A stretch of DNA of 64,000 nt from Ciona intestinalis. Lineage: Eukaryota > Chordata > Ascidiacea > Phlebobranchia > Cionidae. The translations under genes and the position numbers were made by a program. How positions within the stretch are numbered: the first letter of the stretch is position 1; each line of letters begins with the position of its first letter. Below are positions 25,901-34,651 of the stretch, one piece after another. Below the pieces are notes generated by a model, which did no database searches, was not told the origin of the DNA, and saw nothing but the letters and a program-made list of their open reading frames with translations. The stretch spans positions 7,712,050 through 7,776,049 of the forward strand of contig NC_020166.2 of NCBI RefSeq assembly GCF_000224145.3, written 5' to 3'.

Positions 25901-27562
25901 CGTGACATGTTTCTTCAACTATACACAGACTACGTTGTACCTGATAAAGGCTTTCAGCTTTACTTTGCAAACTCGTACCCTCAATCTACTACGCCTCAAC
26001 CTGGTAGTAATATTCAGGCTTGTAACGGTGGTGAATTCTTAAACAGTTATTCAGGAAGCTTTTCGTCCCCTAACTACCCGAGCTACTACAACAACAACTT
26101 GTATTGTACATGGCACATTCAAATGCCTTCTTACTCTTACGCTGTCAACCTTACCATTACCTACTTACAGCTGCAGTACAACAGTGATTATTTATATATT
26201 TATGATGGACCATCAATAAATTCTCCGCTGCTGATATACTTAACAGGTTCTTATTATTACCCGTTGATGTATTATTCAACCGGCAGAGATATGTATGTAC
26301 GTTTGAGCACAAGTTCTTCTGGCCAAGATAACGGTTTTCAAGCTTTTTACACTTACACATACCATCAGCAACCAGCAACCACAGCTGTCAACGAAATCGT
26401 GACACAGCAGAGTCAGAACACAACCGTTCAAGCTTGCAACGGTGGTGATTATATATACTCTTATTCAGGTTACATATACACACCTAACTATCCTGGAAAC
26501 TATTACAACGAATTGAGTTGTTCCTGGCAAGTTAGAATTCCAAGTACCTACTATGTTGTGAAGCTCACTGTTCAGGCTTTCCAATTGGAACCAAACTACG
26601 ACTATCTGTATGTCTACGATGGTTCTTCCTCCAGTTATGCACAGCTTGCAAGCTGGACTGGTAATCATACACAAGGCGAAGCACTTTACTCTTCTTCCCG
26701 TGACATGTTTCTTCAACTATACACAGACCATAGTGTGACTCATCAAGGCTTTCAGCTTTACTTTACAAACACGTACCCTCAACCGGGTGCAAATATTCAG
26801 GCTTGTAACGGTGGTGAATTCTTAAACAGTTATTCAGGAAGCTTTACGTCCCCTAACTATCCGAGCTACTACAACAACGACTTGTATTGTACATGGCACA
26901 TTCAAATGCCTTCTTACTCTTACGCTGTCAACCTTACCATTACCGACTTACAGCTGCAGTACAGTGATTATTTATATATTTATGATGGACCATCAATAAG
27001 TTATCCGCTGCTGACATACTTAACAGGTTCTTATTATTACCCGTTGATGTATTATTCAACCGGAAGAGATATGTATGTACGTTTGAGCACAAGTTCTTCT
27101 GGCCAAGATAATGGTTTTCAAGCTTTTTACACTTACACATACCCTCAGCAACCAGCAACCACGGCTGCAATTACAACCGATCAAGCTTGCAACGGTGGTG
27201 AATACATATACGCTTATTCGGGCCACATATACTCACCTAACTATCCTGGAAACTATTATGATTATCTCGACTGTTCCTGGCAAATCACAATTCCCTATTA
27301 CTACTACGTCGTTAAGCTTACTATCTCAGATTTTAATTTGGAGAACAACTATGACTATCTAAAAGTGTACGATGGCAGTTCTGATAACTATGCGTTGCTC
27401 ACAATGTGGACAGGGAATGTGAACTCTGGTGAAAAAGTTTATTCCTCGTCGTATCATATGTTCTTGCAGTTCCATACGGACTCTTCAGTATCATCAAACG
27501 GGTTTTCTCTTTCCTTTGATTATGCCAGTCCTTCTGAAGCTTCAGGTGAAGGATCAGGATAA
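22910..27562 (+). CDS. Secreted VIT-domain protein with seven CUB domains, 3 exons
   Basis: Exons: 22910-23023, 23699-23951, 24663-27562; 1088 residues. Residues 1-18 are a signal peptide (MFQLILLLLFTLADLSHQ). Residues about 30-170 match the VIT domain of inter-alpha-trypsin inhibitor heavy chains: the 'SFSMNTEGVSYRGKKV' strand, 'EAREVFEKA', then 'VNVHIKGEKKMTFNLEYTE'. No von Willebrand A domain follows, as it would in ITIH proteins. Instead seven CUB domains run from about 182 to 1078, six of them opening with ACNGG(D/E) and carrying SPNYP/TPNYP and YDG. The first CUB is the most diverged. Linkers are Thr/Pro-rich and probably O-glycosylated; the CUBs are very Tyr/Ser-rich. CUB3-4 and CUB5-6 are a recent 798-bp tandem copy. 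The last exon holds all CUBs without an intron. Likely an extracellular-matrix, mucus or blood-plasma protein; role unknown. Confidence 0.93.
23064..23398 (+). mobile_element. MITE carrying a nested second element, VIT-CUB intron 1
   Basis: Outer ends are tagtgtagtaggagagggaa and atttcccccactctactata. The 128-bp element at 23100-23227 splits it after 'aataccttta'. Confidence 0.85.
23100..23227. mobile_element. 128-bp MITE of another family with TTA target duplication
   Basis: Terminal inverted repeats AGGTGGCTGGACACAGTATCC / GGATACTTTGTACAGCCACCT, flanked by TTA at 23097-23099 and 23228-23230. A 3-bp TWA duplication is typical of PIF/Harbinger-type elements. Inside is a near-palindrome around 'accgcatgcggc'. 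Confidence 0.85.
24190..24386 (-). mobile_element. MITE copy, VIT-CUB intron 2
   Basis: Reverse orientation: tagtagggtgtggggaaacg to caacttgccccacggtactg. Confidence 0.9.
24404..24597 (+). mobile_element. MITE copy, VIT-CUB intron 2
   Basis: Complete: gtagggtggggaagatggga to catctttccccaccctacta. It lies 18 bases from the previous copy in opposite orientation, so the pair could fold back. Confidence 0.9.
25634..27172 (+). repeat. 798-bp tandem duplication inside the CUB exon
   Basis: The unit covering CUB3-CUB4 (from gcttgca at 25634) repeats at 26432 as CUB5-CUB6. The copies are near-identical, apart from an 18-base loss in the second (five codons of the linker and one codon in CUB6). Confidence 0.95.
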
Positions 27563-27822
27563 GCCTTTATATTTGAAGTGAGAATCAAACTGTGTTGTTG
27601 GTGATACTGTTACGGTGTGTCATTCACGTTCAATTTAATTACTTTGCTTTTTACGTAACAAGGTCTTTTTAATGGCGTGACATAAATATTTTATATTAAT
27701 TATACTGATATGCTATATATGTGCTAAAGCTAAAAAGGAATGTAATTTAGTTTTTGTTTAATTGTCTGTATTTTTCACGTATATTATACGGGTATTATGG
27801 TGATTTGTGTTCTTCATACGTT

Positions 27823-27828
27823 AATAAA
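27823..27828 (+). terminator. Poly(A) signal of the VIT-CUB gene
   Basis: AATAAA 260 bases after the stop codon, the first on this strand. Confidence 0.6.
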
Positions 27829-27839
27829 CTTACAGCTGT

Positions 27840-28165
27840 ACTTGTACCAATCATGAACTATACGCTTGTATAATTGTCGTTGCATCTTTCCTATTACTGT
27901 CTTTAAAAAAAAAGAACTCGGGCGTTTGTATCGAAAATGAACCTGAAAGTGCACAAAAACATGCTTCGTCGTCGTAATTCGCCTGCCCTAATTAAAACAC
28001 AGTGGCATTGTTTCGTCATATAAGAACATTGGCGCCCACCATAATAACCCCCCAAAAACTGCGTTTGCATTTTTAAGCACCTATATTGTAAAATGTTCCT
28101 AGGTCATTATAAAAGTTTTCAACACTGATGTTTTTCATTGGTCACCAGCGACATCAGAGATATGT
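27840..28165. other. Short spacer between the two CUB genes
   Basis: AT-rich; I see no gene, hairpin or repeat of note here. Confidence 0.5.
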
Positions 28166-28167
28166 AT

Positions 28168-28354
28168 AATAGGAAAGTGGGGAAGTCGGGACACTTTCTG
28201 CACATGATATCCAAATATCCTGATCGTGTTTTAACGTTTTAAATGGTGTATGAGAGTTGTGGGGATACGGTTTTATTTGAATGAATTTGTTTATTACCAA
28301 CTAAAACAAGAAAATAGAATAAAAATGTGTCCCATCTTTCCCTATCTCACTATT
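28168..28354 (+). mobile_element. MITE copy
   Basis: 'aggaaagtggggaagtcggg' to 'catctttccctatctcacta'. Confidence 0.85.
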
Positions 28355-28360
28355 TATAAA

Positions 28361-28540
28361 AGGTAGGGGTAAGATTGGACATCTTTAGCACGTAATATCC
28401 AAATACTCTGATCGTGTTTTAAGTAATTAATCTACAGTTTATAGGAGTCGTGAGGATACGATTTTATAATTCTTCGTTTACTACCAAAAAGAACTAGAAA
28501 ATAGAATGAAATTGTTTCCATCTTACCCCAACCTAATATA
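28361..28540 (+). mobile_element. MITE copy in tandem with the previous one
   Basis: 'aggtaggggtaagattggac' to 'catcttaccccaacctaata'; same orientation, 6 bases after its neighbour. Confidence 0.85.
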
Positions 28541-28619
28541 TACGAAAACCGCGTAAGAATGTTTGTATAGGCCGATATATACCATAGATATAATCTAGGT
28601 TTACAACAGTATGTAGGGC

Positions 28620-28720
28620 CCATCTGAAAAACTTGTTTTGCTGTCTCACGCCAGTCTAGCAGATAACATATGCTTTTTTCTCATGACCTTTTAGACAAGC
28701 ACGAGCAACACATATATAAG
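28620..28720 (+). promoter_or_regulatory. Promoter of the two-CUB gene
   Basis: Holds 'ccatctgaaaa' (28620-28630) and 'ctgtctcacgcc' (28641-28652), as before the VIT-CUB gene, and a TATA-like 'catatataag' at about 28711-28720. A second TATA-like 'tatttaaaaag' lies near 28768. Confidence 0.5.
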
Positions 28721-28888
28721 CTTGTCTAATGAGGTCTAGTCCATGGGACTGAGCTCATCCTCTTAAGTATTTAAAAAGCTATACGCAACCAACGCGTTTA
28801 ATAAGCCAATTAGCGCAAGGTATTTTGTGTATTATTTCCCGTAAAACGCATTTCATTTTTCAAGTTGTATTCAGACTTTATTAACAAA

Positions 28889-29830
28889 ATGTTAGGAAGG
28901 AAAACACAGCTACTTTTTCTCTTATGTTTGACCACCTTGTCACAACAGACAGTTGCTGAAGAGAACTCGAATGGCATCCACCACAAGCCAGCGCAAGTGG
29001 TTTCAGATAGGCATAGCCCGTTCGCTAATCCCAAATCCATTAGTAAAGTTAAGGCTTGCCAGGGCGGTGAAAGCCTAAGCCTTTTCTCTGGAAATTTCAC
29101 TTCGCCAAACTATCCGAATTACTACGACAACAAGCTATATTGTACATGGTTAATCCAAATGCCATATCAAGGCTACATTGTCAACCTCACAGTCATCGAC
29201 CGCCAGTTGCAATACAGCCATGATTACTTATATCTGTATGATGGCCCTTCAACAAATTCTCCGCTTCTAGCTGCATTAACTGGTGCCATGTATTTTCCTA
29301 CTACATATTATTCTTCTACTAGCACCATGTTCGTTGTACTAGAAACCGATGATTACGGCCAAGAGAAGGGTTTCAGGGTTAACTACACCAATGCCTATCC
29401 TCAGAAAACTACAGCCCCGACCGTTGTGTTAACAACAGCAATTCCCGATAAAGCGTGTAACGGGGGTGATTATATATATTCACCTTCAGGTTACATATCA
29501 TCACCTAACTATCCTGAAAACTACGCCGATGATTTAAGCTGCACCTGGCAGATCAGGATTCCAAACAACTACAACGTTATAAAACTTTCAGTTTCAGACT
29601 TTAACGTTGAAGATGTATTTGATTTCCTAAACGTATACGATGGTCCTTCTAATAACTTTCCTTTAATAGCATCATGGACTGGCCAATATTATTCTGAAAC
29701 CGTTTATTCGTCTTCGTGTGATATGTTTTTACTTTTTCATTCTGACCCTGTGTTGGCGCGGTCGGGTTTTAAGGTTTACTTTGAATCTGTAAGTCAAATT
29801 GAAGCGTCGAAAAGAAATAAAGATAAATAA
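28889..29830 (+). CDS. Secreted protein with two CUB domains, single exon
   Basis: 313 residues. The ATG at 28889 opens a signal peptide (MLGRKTQLLFLLCLTTLS, cleaved near residue 23). CUB-A starts at ACQGGE (about residue 54) with SPNYPNYYDNKLYCTW; CUB-B starts at ACNGGDYIY with SPNYPENY and ends near the C terminus. CUB-A is most like CUB4/6 and CUB-B like CUB3/5/7 of the neighbour, so this gene appears to be a copied pair from it or the reverse. It lacks the VIT domain. Both CUBs keep the aspartate in the YDG region used for calcium binding in many CUBs. Probably co-expressed with the neighbour, given the shared promoter block. Function unknown. Confidence 0.9.
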   Translation: MLGRKTQLLFLLCLTTLSQQTVAEENSNGIHHKPAQVVSDRHSPFANPKSISKVKACQGGESLSLFSGNFTSPNYPNYYDNKLYCTWLIQMPYQGYIVNLTVIDRQLQYSHDYLYLYDGPSTNSPLLAALTGAMYFPTTYYSSTSTMFVVLETDDYGQEKGFRVNYTNAYPQKTTAPTVVLTTAIPDKACNGGDYIYSPSGYISSPNYPENYADDLSCTWQIRIPNNYNVIKLSVSDFNVEDVFDFLNVYDGPSNNFPLIASWTGQYYSETVYSSSCDMFLLFHSDPVLARSGFKVYFESVSQIEASKRNKDK

Positions 29831-29929
29831 ATTTTCCTATTTGATGCGACAGTCGTAATTGTATAGTCGAGGTCTGGCGTTATATTTAAGATTGTTTGTA
29901 TTCATACGAACCGAATTCTTATTCTACCT

Positions 29930-30240
29930 TTTCGGCGCAGTGGCCAACAAGCGCCTACCTCTACCCATAGGTAATGGGTTCAATGCTTGTCGCTGCTACA
30001 TTTGTAGGCCAAAGTGTTCTTGGAAAAGACACTTACCGGCAAATGCTTCAACCCAGCTGTCACTAATGGGTTTTCCAAATATTCCGCTATATTTAAAAAT
30101 GAAAGTATCCCCCAAATTAATCAACAAAGTAGGGTAACTCGAAAACTTGCACGAGTTATGAAACAAAACATCCGTGTTATAACGATGTCGTTTTTCCGGT
30201 CACGCGAAGATAAAGCAAGTTACAATTATACTTTATAAGC
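29930..30240 (+). mobile_element. Near full-length tRNA-derived SINE
   Basis: tRNA-like head (ggcgcagtggcc ... gggttcaatgcttgtcgctg), middle 'gtgttcttggaaaagacact', and tail 'cgtgttataacgatgtcg...gataaagcaagttac'. It lies in the 3' flank of the two-CUB gene. Confidence 0.8.
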
Positions 30241-30243
30241 TAC

Positions 30244-30430
30244 ATAGTACTGTAGGGGAAGACGGAACACCGTTTTATTTTGTTTTATCTCATTTAATAG
30301 TAATCAAATAACATTCAAAGAAATATAAAACCGTATCCTCACGACTCCCAACAGCTGTTATTTGTTTAAAACACGGCCAGAATATTTGGATGGTTTGCTA
30401 ACGGTGTCCCGTCTCCCCCCACCCTCTATA
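30244..30430 (-). mobile_element. MITE copy abutting the SINE
   Basis: Reverse orientation: tagtactgtaggggaagacg to cgtctccccccaccctctata. Confidence 0.9.
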
Positions 30431-30646
30431 TACAATAATAATACCATCAAATCTGTTAAATGACATCATGTATTTACAAGCACCATATATACTCATTTGA
30501 AAAAAACTGAGTTTGCAAGAAATTATATACAAAGAACATACCCTTTATCGCTTAACCAATAAAATATATTCAATTTAATAAAACAACCACAAAAGTTGTT
30601 TCTATATTCTGTTTCGTTTTGGGCAACCAATTACAACAGGTGTAAG

Positions 30647-33600
30647 TTAATAATATTCCGAACCGATCACGATACTTGTCTCATTCCCAAGAATCTCCGT
30701 TGCATGAAACCATTTGTTTGTGTCCAACACAACTGTAATAAAGTTTACTAGTATATCAAAATGTCTTATAAAAAGTAATGAATTAGGCCGAAAAAAGATG
30801 GATAACAGACGCACGCAATTACTGTTATTGTATAACAATTAACAGCGTTCTTTTAGAGTCACGAGGATAAGATGTATAATTCTTTATATCTTTCTTTAAT
30901 AACCAACAAACGATAAAAGAGAATGAATTCAGAAATTATCTTACCCCAGCCTGCCATGAATGGGAAAAATGGGCATTCTTTCATTTTACTTTCTAGTCCA
31001 ATTTGGTAATAAACAAAGGACATTCAAAAAAGTATAAAGCCTTATGCGCACAATTCTCTATAGACCGTTTTTAAATATTTAGATATGATTTGCTAAAGGA
31101 GCTCAACCCTATATTGCTGTATATATAATAGCCACTGTGTCAACGCCATATATAGAACTCTCGTGACGTACTTTACTGTATGATAGTTAGTTGTGTGTAT
31201 ACATGATCTGATGTGGAATGCAGTTATATAAGTTCCATTGTAACTAATTTTGTGTTACGTGCTATCTGTGTTTATACATCAGTTATAGGATCAGGTATTT
31301 TACATTCATATTATCACCACATCCAAATAGGAGTGTTTAAACGTGTTGGATGTGTATGATGATCTTTACACTTAATATTACTCACTGATATCTCCAGGTT
31401 CGACAATTACTTCCATTCTTGGTATGCAGGTACCATAGCACTCTGGTGGGGCCTCCAACACCCACTTTTTCGTGCCCTTTATTTGTGCTTGCCACGATGT
31501 TGTTCCAACATTGTCAATCTAAAAAGTCAACGACATTTTGGAACGCCCGTGTTATAAGCATTGTTCTTGCCTCGACGTGCAAGGGTAAATAAGTTACATT
31601 TATTCATTCATTCATTCATTCATTCATTCATTATCAAAGTCAGTGAGATAAGACTGTCTGGTATTGTGTCTTGGCATATTTACATGCAATTCGGCTCCGA
31701 AACCCTTTAATCCCATGAAGACCCAATCAATTTTGCTGTGATCTAGCTCGGGAGAAAGAAAGTAGGGTCGCTTGTAGTGTTGTCTTAGCTCGTTTGCAGC
31801 TTTACCGTCACAATTACTCCTTAAAATGTTAGACTTTTTATTTGTAACCAATTTTTTATAATTTTTAGCGTATGTTTTTAGGTACATATATTTTTGTTTG
31901 TGTATATATTTTTCAAAGCAACAAGGAAATAACTTAACAACTCCGTGTTTTCTATGGAAATAGAGCTAATATACTCGCCAAAACTAATTCTCGCTTACCA
32001 GCCACAATAATACGGCTCAGTTTTTCCAGCGGCTCTTTCGGCTGACATGTTAACAAAATCAGCCATATTATTAACATTAGCTGTTTGATAGGGAAAAAAC
32101 TGGCAATCTTTGTCTGTTTTTTTAAGTGCCTACAAGAAAAATAAAATAATTACCACTTGGTAAATTGACATAAAAATACATTTTCCACACAGCAAGAAGG
32201 CTGGGTTAAGATGGTACATAATTTCATTCACCTTTATCATCCCATTTTGTGGCAACCAAATATATTTACATCATCATATACCCGTGGTAGCCTAGCGACT
32301 CCAATAAAGGAGCGCTGTTAATTGTTTAAAACTCGATTAGGATACTTGTGATATAATGTGCTAAATATATCCCATTCTACCCCACGCAGCCCTAACATGA
32401 ATGTATTATTGGCCTATGATTACAGTATAGTGCGGAAAGGGCAACATGCGAAAACACATAACAACAAGAAGCGTTCGTTATGCCACTTTAAATTACCTTT
32501 GATCCTGGAGAGTATATACCTTTGAAGTAATCGTAACTAAATGCATTTTTAGCAGTCCAATTTCGTTGGCCATCTTTTACAAGGATAGGTTGCATACTAA
32601 ATGCGTATAGATCTAAGAATTCCTCCTGTGCAAATGATTTAATTTAACAGCCGAATACATGTAAACAAAACCGAATGTTTGATGTCATATGCTTTTATAA
32701 TACTGAAACTATTTATAACATTTCCATCGGGTACAAAGTGTATGAAACAGAACACACATGTTATAACATCTGGCGTTGTCCCTTCACGTGAAGACGAATA
32801 AGTTATATGTATCCATACATTAAGCACGGACCCTTACTGTACATACCTGGCTCAAATTAGAAGCGTACTTAATATCTTTAACATTCATACACTCGCTACA
32901 GTTGATAGGGGGTCTAGTAAAATACAAAACTGGGTACGGCATGAACGATAAACATCTTAACTCGCGGTCTCCGGTGGCTTCATAGTAGTCCATGTATCTG
33001 CACAACAGTTTGCATCAGAATATATACAAAGTGTCGATTCAATGCCATTTGTTTAAAGTGTTGTTTCTTAAACCCTTTTTTGTACGCTTTACTCTTTTGG
33101 CAAAGATGCTTATCAGATTTCCCCCTAATATGTACTATGGCGCTCATTCATTAAAAAGCGATAACAACTAATTACATCAGTTTCAAGTAATGCGACGAAT
33201 GCGCTAGGTTTTTGGTAACGAGTTGTTAAATGTCTTGTAAAGTACTACAATTGGCACAACTTTTTTTGTAAGGTCAACTGTTTTGGATTTTTATTGGTAG
33301 CTCATTTACCCTCTAAATTCCAAGGATTTACTGCCAGGGGTAAAATTACCTTAGTTTAAAAAATGCTGGTTCAAAGAACCCACATCATAGAATAGACATA
33401 GAATGTTCAGTAAACTACATAAAAGTGCATAACTCTTTATATGATGCAGGCTTCGGCACAAAACACATGCTGATCAGTTGAGTCCAAAACGTTCTGTTTC
33501 GGTATAAAATGACGTTTACGCTGTTACTGCTGTAAACGTATACGGAAATAAACAGATTAAGAAACTTACGCTTGTACAGTTGCGTTCCCAAAACTAGTTT

Positions 33601-33832
33601 CTTTTATAATGGTCAAATACAGTGACGACGGCAGCCCCACCACGATAAAGAATACAATTCCAGCATACAGAAGCGCTGCATTGCGTGCTTTAAAGTTTTT
33701 GCCTTCGTGTTTGATCTGTCTGACTATTGGCAACTGAACAACGTCTTCGTCTCGTATTCCAAGCTCGTTCTGCGCTTTCTGTATTAGACTGTAAAAGTCC
33801 TTTTTCGTTATTTCTTTGGGTTCTATTTCCAT
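30647..33832 (-). CDS. Type II membrane JmjC/cupin-like protein, copy A, 7 exons
   Basis: Exons (minus): 33832-33570, 32997-32847, 32625-32497, 32129-31999, 31819-31684, 31518-31386, 30732-30647; 342 residues. A cytosolic tail of about 50 residues precedes one membrane span (about 52-75, LLYAGIVFFIVVGLPSSLYL). The rest is cysteine-rich and so probably lumenal or extracellular. The C-terminal third reads LHIDNVGTTSWQAQIKG.KKW...PPEC, then VEPGDI..LDTNKWFHAT. This has the order of a JmjC/cupin_8 core, with H270-x-D272...H324 as a candidate Fe(II) triad. The lysine in the GTKKW strand could hold 2-oxoglutarate. That is inference by family resemblance; no named gene is recognised. NATV, NWTA and NETS are glycosylation sites. 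Copy B (34652-38171) is nearly identical; copy C (38946-42713) is older. Confidence 0.85.
30828..30958 (+). mobile_element. Decayed MITE downstream of copy A stop
   Basis: Only the right two-thirds is left: 'aacaattaacagcgttc' to 'attatcttaccccagcctgcc'. It lies in copy A intron 6. Confidence 0.65.
30959..31128 (-). mobile_element. Decayed MITE, copy A intron 6
   Basis: 'tccaatttggtaataaacaa', 'aattctctatagaccgtt' and 'atttgctaaagg' mark a reverse copy without clear ends. Confidence 0.6.
31540..31634 (+). mobile_element. SINE tail, copy A intron 5
   Basis: 'cccgtgttataagcattgttc' to 'aataagttacatttattcattcatt'. It has a counterpart at 35500-35570 in the same intron of copy B. Confidence 0.75.
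32192..32391 (-). mobile_element. Decayed MITE, copy A intron 3
   Basis: 'ggctgggttaagatggtaca' to 'cccattctaccccacgcagc'. The twin in copy B is at 36330-36470, same intron and orientation. Confidence 0.75.
32730..32820 (+). mobile_element. SINE tail, copy A intron 2
   Basis: 'aaagtgtatgaaacagaaca', 'gttataacatctggcgttg', 'gacgaataagttatatgtat'. It has a longer counterpart at 36957-37207 in copy B. Confidence 0.7.
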
Positions 33833-34275
33833 AACGGAATGAAACAGCTGATTACTGAATTGTGTACGTGTGACACGCAGTTACAATTCATCTACAACGG
33901 ATTTTCAGATTATACTCGTATGCCGGATATAGCAAGAGTTTCCCAGAACCGGCATTTGAGAGCTCTAACGTACTCCATGCCACTTAGCTGTTCGTATTTC
34001 TAATGTGCAGCGAATGCTATGTAGTATAGTAAGCGTTGTTTCAAGTACTGCAAGTATCAGTTGTTTATCATGTGCAAGTTAAAGAACGCAACAGCCACGA
34101 TTTTTAATTGACGCTCTTTCCGAGTTTTTATCCATAGCAGGTTTTAACAACTATATCGTTTTATGCTGATTTGAAAAAAAATCCCTTCGTTGTTTTAATA
34201 TTTTGATCATCACTATCTCTTTCTTCACTATCATCGGCAATTTAAGCATAAAACCATAATGCGATTTGCTTTATA
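33833..34275. other. Spacer between copy A start and copy B end
   Basis: No gene seen. It holds the promoter of copy A; no TATA box stands out. 'tattcagat..ccggatat' type sequence upstream of copy A also occurs upstream of copy B near 38250-38280. Confidence 0.5.
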
Positions 34276-34470
34276 TTGTAGGGTGGGGGAAGACGGGACA
34301 CCTTTGGCACATAATATTCAAATACCCTGATCGCGTTTAAAATAATTACCAACGGCCAATGTGAGTAGTGGGGATATGGTTTTGTTATTCTTTAAATGTT
34401 CTTTGTTTACTACCAAATGAGACGAGAAAACAGAATAAAAAGTTATCCCATCTTCCCCCACCCTACTATA
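34276..34470 (+). mobile_element. MITE copy
   Basis: Complete and little decayed: gtagggtgggggaagacggg to catcttcccccaccctactata. Confidence 0.95.
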
Positions 34471-34651
34471 TATTTTAGTTAATTTGGTAGTAACTTAACT
34501 ACGCTTCTCCAACTCGCTACAGTATTTTATCAAATTATATCATATAACACCACATCTGTCGGTACATATCATGTAATTTACATTTTACAAGCGCTGATGG
34601 GTAAATTTAATGTTTCTTTTCCGACAACCAACTCAACAACACAAGTGTAAG

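Noticed and set aside
28810-29100. Minus-strand open frame over the two-CUB gene
   Set aside because: Antisense shadow of a well-supported coding exon; the same holds for antisense frames over the CUB array, actin and kelch genes.
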